Positions 1-11,300 are shown, counted from the first letter of the stretch. The stretch: DNA of 64,000 bases from Siphonodentalium dalli (GCA_032622095.1 CP136068.1:2209314-2273313); one strand, 5' to 3'. Numbers and translations are program-made. The notes: a model not told the origin generated them from the sequence alone.

Positions 1-647
1 AGTCCGCGAAAAGTATGCACAAAAAGCACAAAAACAGTCTGATAAATGAGACCGGCGGTGCTCTTGCAGACAGCTGGCAACCTGCCAAATCGGAAATGTG
101 AATCTGTCTGATTTAGGAATCGGCGATGCCTCAATTTTATCGTCGCAAAACTTGACAATAGACGAAGAAATAAATGTCTATAATATTTATTTACCTCAAT
201 GAAATAGAAACCTGACGATATAAAGCTTCGGATATATTCCTCGAATAAGAGAAACCGCACAATTAATCGTTGAAATCTCCTATAAATCCATCGGTCTTTT
301 ATTCACCAACACACGCACGTTCTGTGTACATCGGAGCCGAGCGGCTATAAATAGATCCCATAGTCACCCGGATAATCGACTTCCGACCTGTGCATCTAAT
401 TAACTGCGCGCGTGCGGTGGATAGAAAACACGGATCGCCGGCGGACGGGGTGAAACCAATCGATCGAACCGTTGAGTCATTTCACAGGTCTCGCATACTT
501 ACATAGGACATTTTGTGAAGATATCGAACGGGGAAATGAGCAATACAATAACAATGGGGATTGGGGAAACCCCCACTTTTGATCAATTAGGTATGATGTG
601 CGCATGAATAGCGATATGTGCGCATTTAACTTACGTGACATTAATAA
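1..647. other. No gene recognised
   Basis: No convincing coding region or repeat was found here. A TATA-box-like TATAAATAG lies at 346-354 on the + strand in a locally GC-rich context, so an unseen promoter is possible. No coding exon that it could drive was identified. Confidence 0.3.
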
Positions 648-829
648 TTGGTATCCAGGTTTGGCATCAGGGGGGCTTTCAACAGAGGGTTCATTGACGT
701 TTTCACATTTTCCATTCAAGAGTCATCGCTCTTTGTTTATCTGAAAATGTTGGATTTCCGACCGTCCGCTCATATACATGTCTCAACCATGGATTATCAT
801 ATCTCGATGAAACTTGGTATGGATGTTTG

Positions 830-1819
830 CAGAGGCGGACTGGCCGATCGGGAGACCGGGAAATTTCCCGATGGGCCGGAGGCCGAAAAAATTCTGATTC
901 CACGTTATTTTCTATCAAGCGAGAATCCGAGGGGTTTTTTTACGGTTTGGGGGGGGGTATATGTGGTTGGGCCGCCCAACCACGTGGTTGGGCCGCCCAA
1001 CCACAACTTGGGCCGCAAATGAAACCGACGTGGGCCGCCACATGTGTTGTTTAACCAGCCGTGTATCCAATAAGATGGTACTCTTCTCACATAAATTCAT
1101 GAGGGCAGAGGCGGACTGCGTGGCCGATCGGGAGACCGGGAAAATTCCGGACGTGGGCCGCCACATGTGTTGTTTAACCAGCCGAATTGGCTAATCGTAA
1201 TTTTGACATTAAATGAACTTGTCGGCATCATATAACACCACGTAAAGACCCCATTAATCTCGAGATTTTAACGGTAACTCCCAGCTGTAAATCCCAAAAA
1301 AAATCTTGCGCACCCCTCCCCCAATTGAAATTACAAGAAAATAGGAACGCTTCAGTTGATGCCAGTCTAGTTTATCGGATTCGAGATTTTCTTGTATAGT
1401 TTTCAAAATGTTCTCACCCCGGGCCGAACAACCATGAACAGCCCGGTGTGTCCTGGTCTCTTGTCCATAGCCGTGTGCATTTGTCTGGAGTTAGACCGCT
1501 AGATGTTAGATTTTATGCAATTTTCAGGTAAAAATATCTGAATGGTCTCATACCGGGAATATATAGAACCATGGTTTATGAATATATATGATATTAGACC
1601 AGAGGTGCAAATAGAATTATGCAAAAACATGTATTTGGTCTGCATCTGATTCAAGGGGGGGGGTGCAAATGGAATTATGCAAAAATATGTATTTGGTCTG
1701 ATTCTGATTCAAGGGGGGGGGGGGGTGCAGTTGGAATTTTCCAAGGTGGACTGTGGACGCCCCCTCCCCCCAACAGATGGGCCGGTATTATATTAATTTC
1801 CCGGCCCAGTCCGCCTCTG
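830..1819. mobile_element. hAT-type non-autonomous transposon, copy a
   Basis: The termini are CAGAGGCGGACTGG at 830 and its inverted complement ending at 1819. A perfect 8-bp duplication, GATGTTTG, flanks them (822-829 and 1820-1827). CAG-starting inverted ends with 8-bp duplications are diagnostic of hAT elements. At 990 bp it has no transposase. The interior carries two tandem near-palindromes (GGTTGGGCCGCCCAACC, about 965-1003), a duplicated segment around 1030-1060 and 1153-1185, and long G runs near 1655 and 1715. It is related, in opposite orientation, to the copy at 25855-27093. Confidence 0.85.
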
Positions 1820-1827
1820 GATGTTTG

Positions 1828-2564
1828 ACATTCAGGAGGGCTTTCATCTGAAACTGTGAAATTTTTGTCACTCCGCTCATACATCTTTTTTAAAATATGG
1901 TTTCCGCCCTGCCCATCCGATGTGCAATTTCTTGTTAGAAATGTATTCATGGTCCCACAACGGGGGGGGGGCGGAAAATGCATTCAGGGTCACACAAAGG
2001 AGGCGGGGAAATGAATTCAGTGTCCCACAAGGGGAGGTGGAAAAAAGTTCCACACACGTAGGCGTTTTTCTAAACTTATCTTGGCTCCCACCCCTCCCCT
2101 TTTCTCAATTTTTGTTTCTGGTTTATTTTCAGAGACACACCAGTTGACCCACCAATTGTTCGAGGATTTGTAACAATATATCTACACGATAACAATGTAT
2201 CTTTGCATTGCTTTGTTACACTTTTAGAAGTCAATTGTTTCCTACATGTTGACTAATATATATGTACACAACTTTTGAAATGAATTTGATTACCTTGGCG
2301 GCTTCGTTTTATGATCTTGTGGGGAATATATCATAAATAAAAATGCGATAAGATGTTATTGTTGTAACTGGAGGTCAGGTATAGAGGGGTACTGTACATT
2401 AAAGCCAGCCATTTATGGGAACATCTCCTATTATACTCAAATGAATATATATGCAACGAATTAGTGAACAAATGAATGAATTTAGCAATAGATTAGTGTA
2501 AAATATACTCATGTGCTATCTATATGAACAATGCAAATATGGTATTTATAATGAAAATTATATA
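1828..2564. other. No gene; short G-rich tandem repeat
   Basis: About three degenerate ~32-bp units (ATTCA..GTCNCACAA then a G run) lie at about 1946-2045. The rest is AT-rich with no coding signal. The motif aggggtactgtac near 2384 resembles the end of the TTAA-flanked MITE family seen at 30799 and 53320, but no partner end was seen. Confidence 0.4.
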
Positions 2565-2890
2565 TATATTATATGAGAGTAGGATCTGCCTGTCCGTCCA
2601 TCTGTCAGTCTGTCCGGATTTTTCTCCCAGACCCTAGACCGGTTTCAACCAAATTTGGTGTGGTGACTTGGATTATCCTGGCGGGGTATAACGGCGTTAG
2701 TTTAAAAAAAATTTGATTTAAACAAATTTAATTTTAAAAAAATGAAATAAAAATTTGTTTTGTTAATTTCAGCAAGTAGCTCAATCTAAAATAATTAATT
2801 GTTTTTGTTTTGTTTTTTGTTAAATCAAACTATTTAAACGATCAAAATGTGCGCGAATAAACAGGGGCAACAGGCCTATAACTTACAAAG
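2565..2890. repeat. AT-rich interspersed repeat, copy 1
   Basis: It starts with an (AT) tract followed by a 'ctgtccgtcc..gtctgtccggatttttctcccagac' type segment, the phrase 'ataacggcgttag', and a T/A-rich stretch. The same order of blocks recurs at about 4015-4335, and on the opposite strand at about 40090-40545. The copy continues after the hAT insertion at 2901-3958. The class is not established. Confidence 0.55.
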
Positions 2891-2900
2891 GGGCCGCAGG

Positions 2901-3958
2901 CAGGGACGTGGCTAGAGGGTCTCTGTTTGAGGGGTGTCCACCTTGGGAAATTCCAACTGCACCCCCCCCCCCCCTTTGAATCCCAATCAGACCAAACACA
3001 AGTTTTGCATAATTCCATTTGCACCCCCCCCCCCCCTTTGCACCTCACTAATATCCTATATATTCATAAACCATGCATGGTTCTATATTCCCGGTATGAG
3101 AACATTCAGATATTTAAACCTGAAAAATTGCATAAATCCTAACATCTAGTGGTCTCACTCCAGACAAATGCACACGGCTACGGGCAAGAGACTCCGGGCT
3201 AACCATGGTTGTTCGGGCCGGTGTGAGAACATTTTTGAAAACTATACAAGAAAATCGCAAATCCTAGCATAGACTGGCCTCAACTGAAGCTTTCCTAGTG
3301 TTGGAAATTACAAACCTCATGCTCCCCATCAGGTTGGAAAATTCTCCAACTGATAGCCATTTTAGTCCACAAGTTTGACCAAATGTAGTAAAATATTGTT
3401 TTGTTAAACTAATTAGCAGTTTTGTATTGGCCACAGGGGAGGGACAATGACACACCCCATGGTTCGGCCCGGTGTGCGCAAATTTTGAAATCTGAACAAG
3501 AAAATCGCAAAATCTAGATTAGCCTCAAGCCTTCCTAGAGTTGGAAATTTTCCAACTGATGATAATTCCAATGACAATTTTGACCAAATGCATGACAATA
3601 TTGTTTTCTTAAATTAACTAGCAGTTTTGACTGGCCACGGGGGAGGGACCAGGATACAAGCTTTTCAAGTGTTGGAAATTTCCAACCTGTCACACCCACC
3701 CTAAGGTTGGAAAATTTCCAACTGATGACCATTTCAGTCCAAAATTTTGACAAAAATAAGAAAATATGCAAATATTGGTCAAAAACAATTAATTCCCCTA
3801 ATAAATTGTTTGAACATCAAACTACAAGAACATTTTCAACCTATTGTTGGTGTGAAATTTCCAACTAATCTGTTGCCAGGTATGAAATTTCCAACTGTTG
3901 AAAAATTTGACCAAAGTTGGGGGGTGAGACACCCCCAACCCCTGTCGCCACGTCTCTG
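2901..3958. mobile_element. hAT-type non-autonomous transposon, copy c
   Basis: The left end CAGGGACGTGGC and the right end GCCACGTCTCTG are near-perfect inverted repeats. They are flanked by gccgcagg (2893-2900) and gtagcagg (3959-3966), an 8-bp duplication with two differences. The 1058-bp interior holds two C runs near 2961 and 3025, and about three ~170-bp repeats that each contain the palindromic phrase ggaaa(a)ttttcc-aactgat. No transposase is present. It interrupts the AT-rich repeat that starts at 2565. Confidence 0.7.
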
Positions 3959-4014
3959 GTAGCAGGCCCCTCCAATGCTGAATAAAGGTTGTTTCAGCTA
4001 TAGTCTATATATAG

Positions 4015-4335
4015 TCTATATATATATATATAAAAGAGTGTGATCTGTCCGTCCAGATTTTTCTCCCAGACTCCTGCATGGCGGAGGTTTTAACGGCGTT
4101 AGATTTTAAAAATTTGGATTTAAATTTATTTTAATTAAATACATTTTAAAAATACACTCACAAAATTAAAATAAGATCACTTTGGGCTTATTTCAGAATC
4201 AAATATGAATATATAAGTGAATATTTATGTCCAATTGTGCGAAGCGCACACAGGGGACATGGGCCCGTCCCTAACGCACAAAGGGGCCCCCGACGCCGAA
4301 TAAATGATGCCGAATTAAGGGAGCCTTGTTCAGCT
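4015..4335. repeat. AT-rich interspersed repeat, copy 2
   Basis: The blocks follow the same order as in 2565-2890: an (AT) tract, 'ctgtccgtcc', 'tttttctcccagac', 'taacggcgttag', an AT-rich middle, then 'acaaaggggcc..gccgaataa' and 'ttcagctatag'. The last part matches the sequence just right of the hAT insertion (about 3967-4003), which shows that copy 1 was a complete repeat before the insertion. Confidence 0.5.
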
Positions 4336-4344
4336 ATAGTTACC

Positions 4345-4462
4345 TATAGTTACCTATATTAATGTGACATATGACATTTAGACTATAGTTACATATATTA
4401 ATGTGACATATGACATTTAGACTATAGTTACCTATATTAATGTGACATATGACATTTAGACT
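4345..4462. repeat. Tandem repeat, 39 bp x 3
   Basis: Three near-identical units contain TAATGTGACATATGACATTT, spaced 39 bp apart (gacattta at about 4373, 4412 and 4451). The array is AT-rich and non-coding. Confidence 0.85.
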
Positions 4463-4591
4463 CTGTATATAGCAAGACCGTCTTATGTCGGATGTTCCAC
4501 GGAATATGGTAAATGCTAAACATTATGATTATATCAACAAGAATATTTACCATTCTCTTTCATTGTTTATACGGGGTCCCTTTGTTTTATA

Positions 4592-4800
4592 TATTCTAAT
4601 ATATATTTGAGGAAAGTTTGTGTGTCTGTGTGTGTGTGTCTGTATGTGTGGCCGCGATGGATTCTGAAACAGCTCGACCGATTTCGACGAAACTTGGTAC
4701 GGGCACGTAGTATCACCCGGGAACCGGCCCATCCGTTTGTTCGTGCGGCGTGACCATCACCTTCAAAACTCATATATCCGGATTCAGCGTGATTGTCACC
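4592..4800 (+). mobile_element. Helitron-like 5' fragment
   Basis: It begins TCTAATATATATTTGAGG, then a TG-rich tract and the phrase 'cgaccgatttcgacgaaacttgg'. The intact Helitron starting at 7397 has the same order (TCTATTATATATTTTGGG, TG-rich, 'gagccgatttcgatgaaacttgg'). No 3' hairpin is seen nearby, so this is probably a 5' remnant. It may be separated from the 3' part at 6290-7396 by later insertions. Confidence 0.4.
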
Positions 4801-5075
4801 CGATGCAGGGAGGATAACTCTATATTCACACGACGTAAAAAATTACGACGTTTACGAACGTATTGTCAATTTGCAGTCTATTAAGAGTCAATTTGCAGGC
4901 TATTAAGAATCGTTTATCTACTTGAGTGAAAATACGGCATTTCCCGGCTACGTTGCAAAATATCCCAAAATATAGAATTTACAATTTTGTTACAGCTGAT
5001 ATTCTTAAGTCTATTTTGAATACATTTGCTATTATTTTCCACACCTCGCTTAGTGCGAAGTCCTCTAGAGTTACC

Positions 5076-5118
5076 CTTCTCGGCCTTTTGGCTAAGATCA
5101 AACCTGATACGTCCTCAC
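5076..5118 (+). pseudogene. Truncated U2 snRNA sequence
   Basis: Positions 5076-5101 match the 5' part of U2 snRNA (stem-loop I region, core CTCGGCCTTTTGGCTAAGAT). From about 5104, CTGATACGTCCTC matches a downstream U2 block. The roughly 30 nt of U2 in between, which contain the branch-point-pairing sequence, are missing. After 5118 similarity fades. This is U2-derived but cannot act as a normal U2. It could be a retropseudogene or a repeat with a U2-derived head. Confidence 0.6.
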
Positions 5119-5664
5119 AGGGGACTTCGAGGTTGGTTTGAGGAGAATGGTGGACGGAATAATCACCTTCTAAACATCATTGTCCACATGGTGCTACGCT
5201 TTTGGTCTGGTCGGAGGGCTGGCGGTTGTCCCCAAGCCGCGAATAACAACAACGACATTGTTGGACTTTGACGGCGAGAAAATAATTAGTCAAAATTAGA
5301 CTTTACTAAATACACACAATGCCATTTTCTCTTTACGGCAATGTGAGAATTTTCGGTGCCCTGAGTGCCAACAATAACAACGTTGTCTATGACTGTTTTA
5401 TGATTTATAAAAAAAACTGATGCCCGGATTTCTATAAATATGGAAATTTGGACTGAAAATCTGCAAGACTCTGAGACTTACAAAAAAACTGCGGGACACA
5501 ACGTACCGGGGGTGTGGGGGTGGGGGTACATAGGCGTCAAAATTTACACGTAAATTTTTCCTTAATCATTTAGGGGCGGAAGGGGGGGGGGAGGTTGTCG
5601 GAAAAAATTTGCATGTAATGTTTTTCCAAATATGTATTTTCAGACTCACAACTTCAATTTTCTC
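5119..5664. other. No gene recognised
   Basis: AT-rich and G-run-containing sequence (G runs near 5510-5525 and 5579-5593). No reading frame with recognisable protein features was seen. Confidence 0.4.
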
Positions 5665-5994
5665 TCATTTTATAGAATATGGATTAACATTAATATCCAA
5701 ATCATATATACATGAGTAGTACAATCCACCTAAAACAATTTTGGATAACCACTGTCTTGGTTTACATGTGATATTGACCCCATTAACCCTCTTAATAATG
5801 CCGACTATGTCAGTGTCTACCAGTCGAATGCAGAATTCTACCCTGCGATCGCTTATCTGGCAAATTTTTACTGCAGAACTATCCCATGTATTAAACAATT
5901 TCTCCTCCAATGGTATCAGAAAACAGTTATATGCTGGTATCTCACTCATCTCATTTGCATCTTTTTCAAAGTCGAGGTAATGACTAGTTGTCAT
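5665..5994 (-). CDS. Hypothetical 109-residue reading frame or exon
   Basis: Read on the minus strand it starts MTTSHYLDFEKDAN and runs for 109 residues with a balanced composition and no low-complexity runs, unlike most chance frames here. No family is recognised. A possible splice acceptor-like TTGTTTTAG sits in the distal part, so the real exon limits may differ. It could equally be a transposon fragment. Confidence 0.25.
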   Translation of the reverse strand: MTTSHYLDFEKDANEMSEIPAYNCFLIPLEEKLFNTWDSSAVKICQISDRRVEFCIRLVDTDIVGIIKRVNGVNITCKPRQWLSKIVLGGLYYSCIYDLDINVNPYSIK

Positions 5995-6289
5995 TTTTTA
6001 TAGTGCAAACAAAGCGGTGCGATCACCAATATACATGTTTGTACATGTCATGACATCACGAGGTACAAATCTGCGTTCTACTGGTAGACAATGACCATTT
6101 TAGTCATAATAATCTAAACTAAGTTACCAAGCACCTTCTCGTGAAACCCCAAACCGAAGAAAACAGTTTTTTTCCACCCTGTGTCTGCAGTTTTTTTCCT
6201 GTCCCCCCTGAGACTTACGGAATTAATGGAACACTTCTGCGAGTTAAATAATTTATTAAATAACTACTAAAGAGCGTTTATAAAGACTA
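5995..6289. other. No feature recognised
   Basis: AT-rich sequence with poly-T patches, between the hypothetical frame and the Helitron-related tandem block. Confidence 0.3.
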
Positions 6290-7396
6290 GTGACCTTCAA
6301 CCTCTTTCTCGGCTTCTGCTGGGCCGATTTCGACCAAATTTGGTAAGTGGGGGCAGTTTGAGGCGTCGACAAATTTCGTCACCCCCGGATGCCCGTGTGG
6401 CGTGACCCTGACCTTTCAAATGACCTTGAACCTGTATCTCGGTATCCGCTGGGCCGATTTCCACAATTTTCGGGGTGTTGGTGTACATGGGGATGCCAAT
6501 GAATTTCGTCCCACCGAGATGCCCGTGCAGCGTGATCTTCAAATGACCGTGACTCTCTATCTCAGGGTCCGATGGGACGATCAGAATGAAATTTCATAGG
6601 GAGGGATAGTTCGGGTAGCCAAACATTTTCAACGGGTAGCGGCATGACCATGACCTTTTAAATGACATTGAACCTGTATCTCGGGATCCGCTGGGCCGAT
6701 TTCCCCCATTTTTGGGGTGTAGTTGACCCCAGGAGTAACACGGGCATGTCCGTTTGTCCGTGCGGCGTGACCATGACCTTCGAGTGACCTTGAACTCATA
6801 TCTCTGGATCCGCTGGGCCGATTTCCACCGAATTTGATGGAAACGGGTGGTATGAGGCGCTGAGCAATTTCGTCACACCCGGATGCCCATGCGGCATGAC
6901 CTTGACATTCGAGTGACCTTGACTCTCTATCTCAGGATCCGATGGGACGATCGGGATGAAATTCCGTAGGTAGGGATGGTTCGGGTAGCCAAACATTTTC
7001 AACGGGTAGCGGTGTGACCTTGACCTTTCAAATGACATTGAACCTGTATCTCGGTATCCGCTGGGCAGATTTCCACCATTTTCGGGGTGTTGGTGTAAAT
7101 GGGGATGCCAATGAATTTCGTCCCACCGAGATGCCCGTGCAGCGTGACCTTGACCTTCAATTGACCTTGACTCTCTATCTCAGGGTCCGATGGGACGATC
7201 ACGATGAAATTTCATAGGGAGTTATAGTTCGGGTAGGCAAACATTTTCGGCGTGACCTTGACCTTTAAAATGACCTTTAACCTGTATCTCAGGATCCGCT
7301 GGGCCGATTTTCTCCATTTTTGGGGTATTGGTGTAGATGGAGATGCCAATAAAAAACAACACAACTACAAACCCGTCAGGACGGGTACCCAGCTAG
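6290..7396 (+). mobile_element. Helitron 3' part with internal tandem repeats
   Basis: The right end has canonical Helitron 3' architecture. A perfect hairpin, CCCGTC-AG-GACGGG (7373-7386 approx.), is followed within 10 nt by CTAG at 7393-7396 and a host-side T. The body is an irregular array of ~135- and ~240-bp units repeating 'tgaccttgaacctgtatctc', 'cgctgggccgatttcc' and 'gcggcgtgacc', with copies near 6414, 6655, 6790, 7025 and 7265. No Rep/helicase is present. The 5' end is not found next to it. Confidence 0.65.
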
Positions 7397-8018
7397 TCTA
7401 TTATATATTTTGGGAAATCTGGGTGTGTGTCTGTTGGCGATGGACTCGAAAACGGCCGAGCCGATTTCGATGAAACTTGGTATGTGGGGATACTTTCGGT
7501 CGGGGAGTTGCATGGGCATGTTAATTTGCCCGTGCGACATGACCTTGACCTTGAAATCGGTCATTTCAATGTCAAACGCCCGAGTATCACGGGATTTCGA
7601 TGAAAATTAGTGTCTAGGGATACTTTCGTATGGGGAGTGTCGCAAGCCTATTCGTTTGCCCGTGCGACGTGACCTTAAATCGGGTCAATTCAAGGTCAAA
7701 TCGCGAATTTTGATGGGATTTCAACGAAATTTATACGTGGGGTTACTTTTGTCTACTGGGTGTTTTGGACGGGTCAAATCGTAACCCCGACCTGACCTTG
7801 ACCTTCAAAATGATCAATTCGAGGTCAAATCGGGTAAAACCGGATGGATTTCGACGGGTACTTTTGTCGGGTGCTTTTGTCCGGGCAGTGTTTTGGACGT
7901 GTCAAATCGTTACCCCACCTCACCTTGACCTTCAAAATGGACAATTCAAGGTCAAATCGCGCAATTCGCCGAAAAGCAGAGGGGAAACAGCCCGGTCGAA
8001 GTCGGGTCCACCTGCTAG
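7397..8018 (+). mobile_element. Complete non-autonomous Helitron
   Basis: It starts TCTATTATATATTTTGGG directly after the CTAG of the preceding Helitron. It ends CTAG at 8015-8018, followed by T, with a CCCG...CGGG hairpin just upstream. The 622-bp body repeats 'gacgggtcaaatc', 'tgaccttgacctt' and 'aggtcaaatcg'. The same body and end recur at 62006-62509. Direct abutment of two Helitrons fits insertion next to an existing element. Confidence 0.75.
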
Positions 8019-8039
8019 TACGATATATATGGCATCTTT

Positions 8040-9350
8040 GATAATCTCCGCAGTCAAATATTCTGTATCTGTATTTATCCGGCGTAGGAGCCTCTCGGCT
8101 GTTGTCGCGTCGTTGCTACTACTCTGATGTTGATCCTGATGTGCATGGTCCCTGATCGTTCTCACGAAGAATGAATGTTTATATTGGTCCGTGTTGGCTC
8201 TTATTGGTTCGAACGATCGTGAGTTGATACACTCTTGGCTCGAAATTATGTTATCACTTTTATGGTCTGGAAATTGTTTTGCTCGAATCTTCCGTCCTTT
8301 CCTTTTCTTTAGTAAGTCGTGTGTGGCTGGGATTTTACACTCAACCACCTCAAGTTCTATTCTCTTCATCTTTCTGCGGGAATCTAGTGAGTCTAACCTT
8401 AGGCCATCTATCATGCTGGTTACTGCGCCTTTTTCTGTCTCTATAGTTGTTGATGATGAATCTAGCCGCTCTTCTCTGTACTTTTTCTAACTTCTCTATT
8501 TCTCCTACTGCGGCGGGATGATGCCGGGATCCCATATTTCAGCTCCATATTCGAGTGATGATCTTACCATAGCTCTATATGCTGTCTCTCTAGATTTGTT
8601 ATCCGCTCTTCGTAGGTTTCTGCGTAGGAAGCCTAAGGTGCTATTGGCTCTTCCTGTGATCTTGGATATGTGCGTTGTCCACTTTAGGTCGTCTGTGATG
8701 TTCAATCCTATAGGTAAACGCTTTGTTTGACTGTTTGCAGAATTTGATTGTCAAGTTGGTAGATGAACGATGTTTTGTTCTTGTCCTTGTTCTTCGTGGA
8801 CATTATGGAGCATTTTCCGGCATTAAATCTCACCCCAGGGTTTTGCCCACTCTTCTAGTGATGTCAGGTCCTGTTGTAGTTTGATGTGGTCTTGGTGGCC
8901 ATTTATCTGGCGGTATAGGATGCAGTCATCAGCAAAGAGTCATACTTCTGATTTGACTGCTTTTGGAAGGTCATTGATGTGGCAGAGGAATAGTAGAGGT
9001 CCTAGTATTGTGCCTTGGGGTACTCCCGATTCCACTGGAACACTTTTGGATGTTTCTCCTTCCAGCACTACTCTCATATGCCTTTTTGTTAAGAAGCTTG
9101 TCAACCATGTGTGTATAGGTCCGGTGATTCCGTACGACTTGAGTCAAAGGCTTTGGAAAAGTGGAGAATTGCCATATCTGTTTGTTTCTCCGAGTCGAAA
9201 GACGATAGTAGATCTTGTGTGGTGTTTACAAGCTGGGTTACACATAAGTGGCCAGATCTAAATCCGTGGTTTCTATCAGTAAGTAGGTTGCAGAGTTCCA
9301 TGTATGTTGATGTGCCTCTCTTTGAAATGATGACGCCCTGTCCGAGTTGA
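8040..9350 (-). pseudogene. Degenerate CR1/L2-like LINE reverse transcriptase
   Basis: On the minus strand, successive frames give recognisable blocks in the right order. These are HGFR (about 9265), FSKAFDS (about 9150), a GVPQGTILGPLLF block (about 9020), the catalytic FADD (about 8937), ITDDLKWTTHISKITGRANS (about 8700-8640), then a C-terminal region with TNTDQYKHSFFVRTIRD near 8190. Stops and frameshifts separate the blocks, and the endonuclease part is missing, so it is a 5'-truncated dead copy. The GVPQG and FADD motifs point to the CR1/Jockey/L2 group. Confidence 0.85.
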
Positions 9351-9463
9351 CACCATGATTCGATTCCACTTGTATATTATGTATTTTTGTCAGCCTACCA
9401 AACATTCCAATGACCGTCTTTTATAAAGATCGCCAACGCTCCAGTCACATAAAAGCGATATAT

Positions 9464-9640
9464 CATAAAGAGCGCTCTGAATTATGTATGGTATTCTGTA
9501 CTCTTTATAATAAAGAGCGCTCTGAATTATCTATGGTATTCTGTACTCTTTATAATAAAGAGCGTTCTGAATTATCTATGGTATTCTGTACTCTTTATAA
9601 TAAAGAGCGTTCTGAATTATCTATGGTATTCTGTACTCTT
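9464..9640. repeat. Tandem repeat, 45 bp x 4
   Basis: Units containing AGAGCG(C/T)TCTGAATTAT begin at 9469, 9514, 9559 and 9604. The 45-bp period is a multiple of three, which gives a spurious repetitive open frame (KERSELSMVFCTLYN). I do not regard it as a gene. Confidence 0.9.
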
Positions 9641-10306
9641 TTTTTAACGAAGAATGGAATACTTTTGTGTATTTCGCGATACGTGTGCCACACCGCCATG
9701 ATGGTGATTGCATGTTTTTTTCATTTCTCTTTGAAATATTTGACTATAATATGGTGCCGAATCGGACAGCGGATCTCACATTGAATTAAAGTGATGTGAA
9801 ACACTCCGGTATGACGATCTAATAGAAATTGAGAACAATCTTGCTCAAATTAGTTATTTGTTACGAATATTAATCAAAATTGACGATACACACCGCCATT
9901 CTTATATATTAATTAAATACAATGACTCTCGATGGCAAAATCATTTGTGTTAGATTATCGCCGATAATTGCGTCCAGAATCGAGATGTAAATATTTACAA
10001 TTGGGCACAGTTCAGAAGATGTTTTCTATGGAGTGGTGTGGGTGTGGTCGATTTCTTAGAATTTTTCGCCCATCTTATATAGTAGAATGCTGTACATTCC
10101 CCAGGTTGGAATAGCGCCTGAGTACTAACTTGTCAATTTCACTCACCCGACCAAGTCCATGATATGTCTTGAATGATGCCTGTAAATAATACCTATGAAC
10201 CAGTTTCCATTTGTACGACCATATATACTCTCATTTAACTCATCCATGCAGTGCCACTCGTGTGACGGCGACTATATATCTCGTCGCCCAAAAATACCAC
10301 GTTTAA
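9641..10306. other. No gene recognised
   Basis: AT-rich, apparently unique sequence without coding, RNA or repeat signals. Confidence 0.35.
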
Positions 10307-10504
10307 CCCTTTCAGTGCCAAGTCCGATTTTTGTACCAACCCATATTTCCTTGATCATTTTTCAAATTTATTGATTATAATAATGTGATACATTGATTGA
10401 AAGAGCTCTTTCCACCAATGTATCACATTATTATAATCAATAAATTTGAAAAACGATCAAGGAAATATGGGTTGATACAAAAATCGGACTTGGCACCGAA
10501 AGGG
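10307..10504. mobile_element. TTAA-flanked hairpin MITE, piggyBac-like (198 bp)
   Basis: TTAA duplications (10303-10306 and 10505-10508) bracket termini beginning CCCTTTCAGTGCC on both strands. The two arms of ~90 bp are almost perfect inverted complements around a short centre near 10405. A CCC start with a TTAA target is characteristic of piggyBac elements. No coding capacity. The low arm divergence suggests recent insertion. Confidence 0.85.
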
Positions 10505-10508
10505 TTAA

Positions 10509-11214
10509 AACATGCTGCATATACTGGGCGAAAAACTCACAATTTCAATCTTGGACAGTCACAGTGTACATGATTAGAACACTACACATTGCAACTCACA
10601 TTTTGGGAGACGTGTCTGTTTAATTGTAACCAGGGGTATGTATGTATACCGCGCATGCGTAGATGCTTGGATCTGTTTTCGGGCATAATGACACAAACAA
10701 AAACAATTCAAACTGGCAATGTGCTTAACTCGGGGCACGGTTATCGGAAATCACCAGCAAGTTGGCAGTGAATGAGTTAAAGACCCACGATCCGATTTGA
10801 TACCAAATTAGTCAAACTTTTCTCAGGTAATTTTCAGTTTAAAGGTACACAATTCGATTCGACGGCCCCCATATCATCAGACTCGAACAACAACAACAAC
10901 AACAACAACAACATTTCTTGAAATGCCGCTTCAGTTGAAATATTTTTGACCCCCGAAGCCATTGAAATAGTAATTGAGAGGAGTTTTATCGGGTTGAGTA
11001 CCTTTAATAGACAAAAAATAATTCTAACCACTGTCAACTATAGTATAAAATTGCACAAAAAGTGTTATATATCAACATTTTGTTCAACGCAACTTGGCAT
11101 CGAAAGTATGTCGGTCGGCTTTCGTCAAATATTTGCCAGGCCGCCAAATATTCCAGGTGGTGAAACATAACAGATTTCAAAAATTGCTATCTGATCACTC
11201 TGAGCTTTGTTGGT
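10509..11214. other. No gene; (CAA)n microsatellite
   Basis: A run of about eight CAA units lies near 10889-10912. No other feature could be supported. Confidence 0.4.
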
Positions 11215-11218
11215 TGGG

Positions 11219-11300
11219 TTCCTCGACTCGGATATAATAGTAATTTAGGAGCGTTCATTCCTCGACTCGAATATAATAGTAATTTAGGAGCGTTCATTCG
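11219..11300. repeat. Tandem duplication, 40 bp x 2
   Basis: Two copies of a unit with CCTCGACTCG(G/A)ATATAATAG and 'taatttaggagcgttcatt'. Confidence 0.85.

Noticed and set aside
346-354. TATA-box promoter
   Set aside because: The motif is good but no transcript or exon downstream could be supported.
5076-5270. Functional U2 snRNA gene
   Set aside because: The branch-point-pairing segment and the 3' domains are missing.
9410-9784. 124-residue frame with repeated KERSELSMVFCTLYN
   Set aside because: Arises from a 45-bp tandem repeat whose length is a multiple of three. No domain or splice signal supports it.
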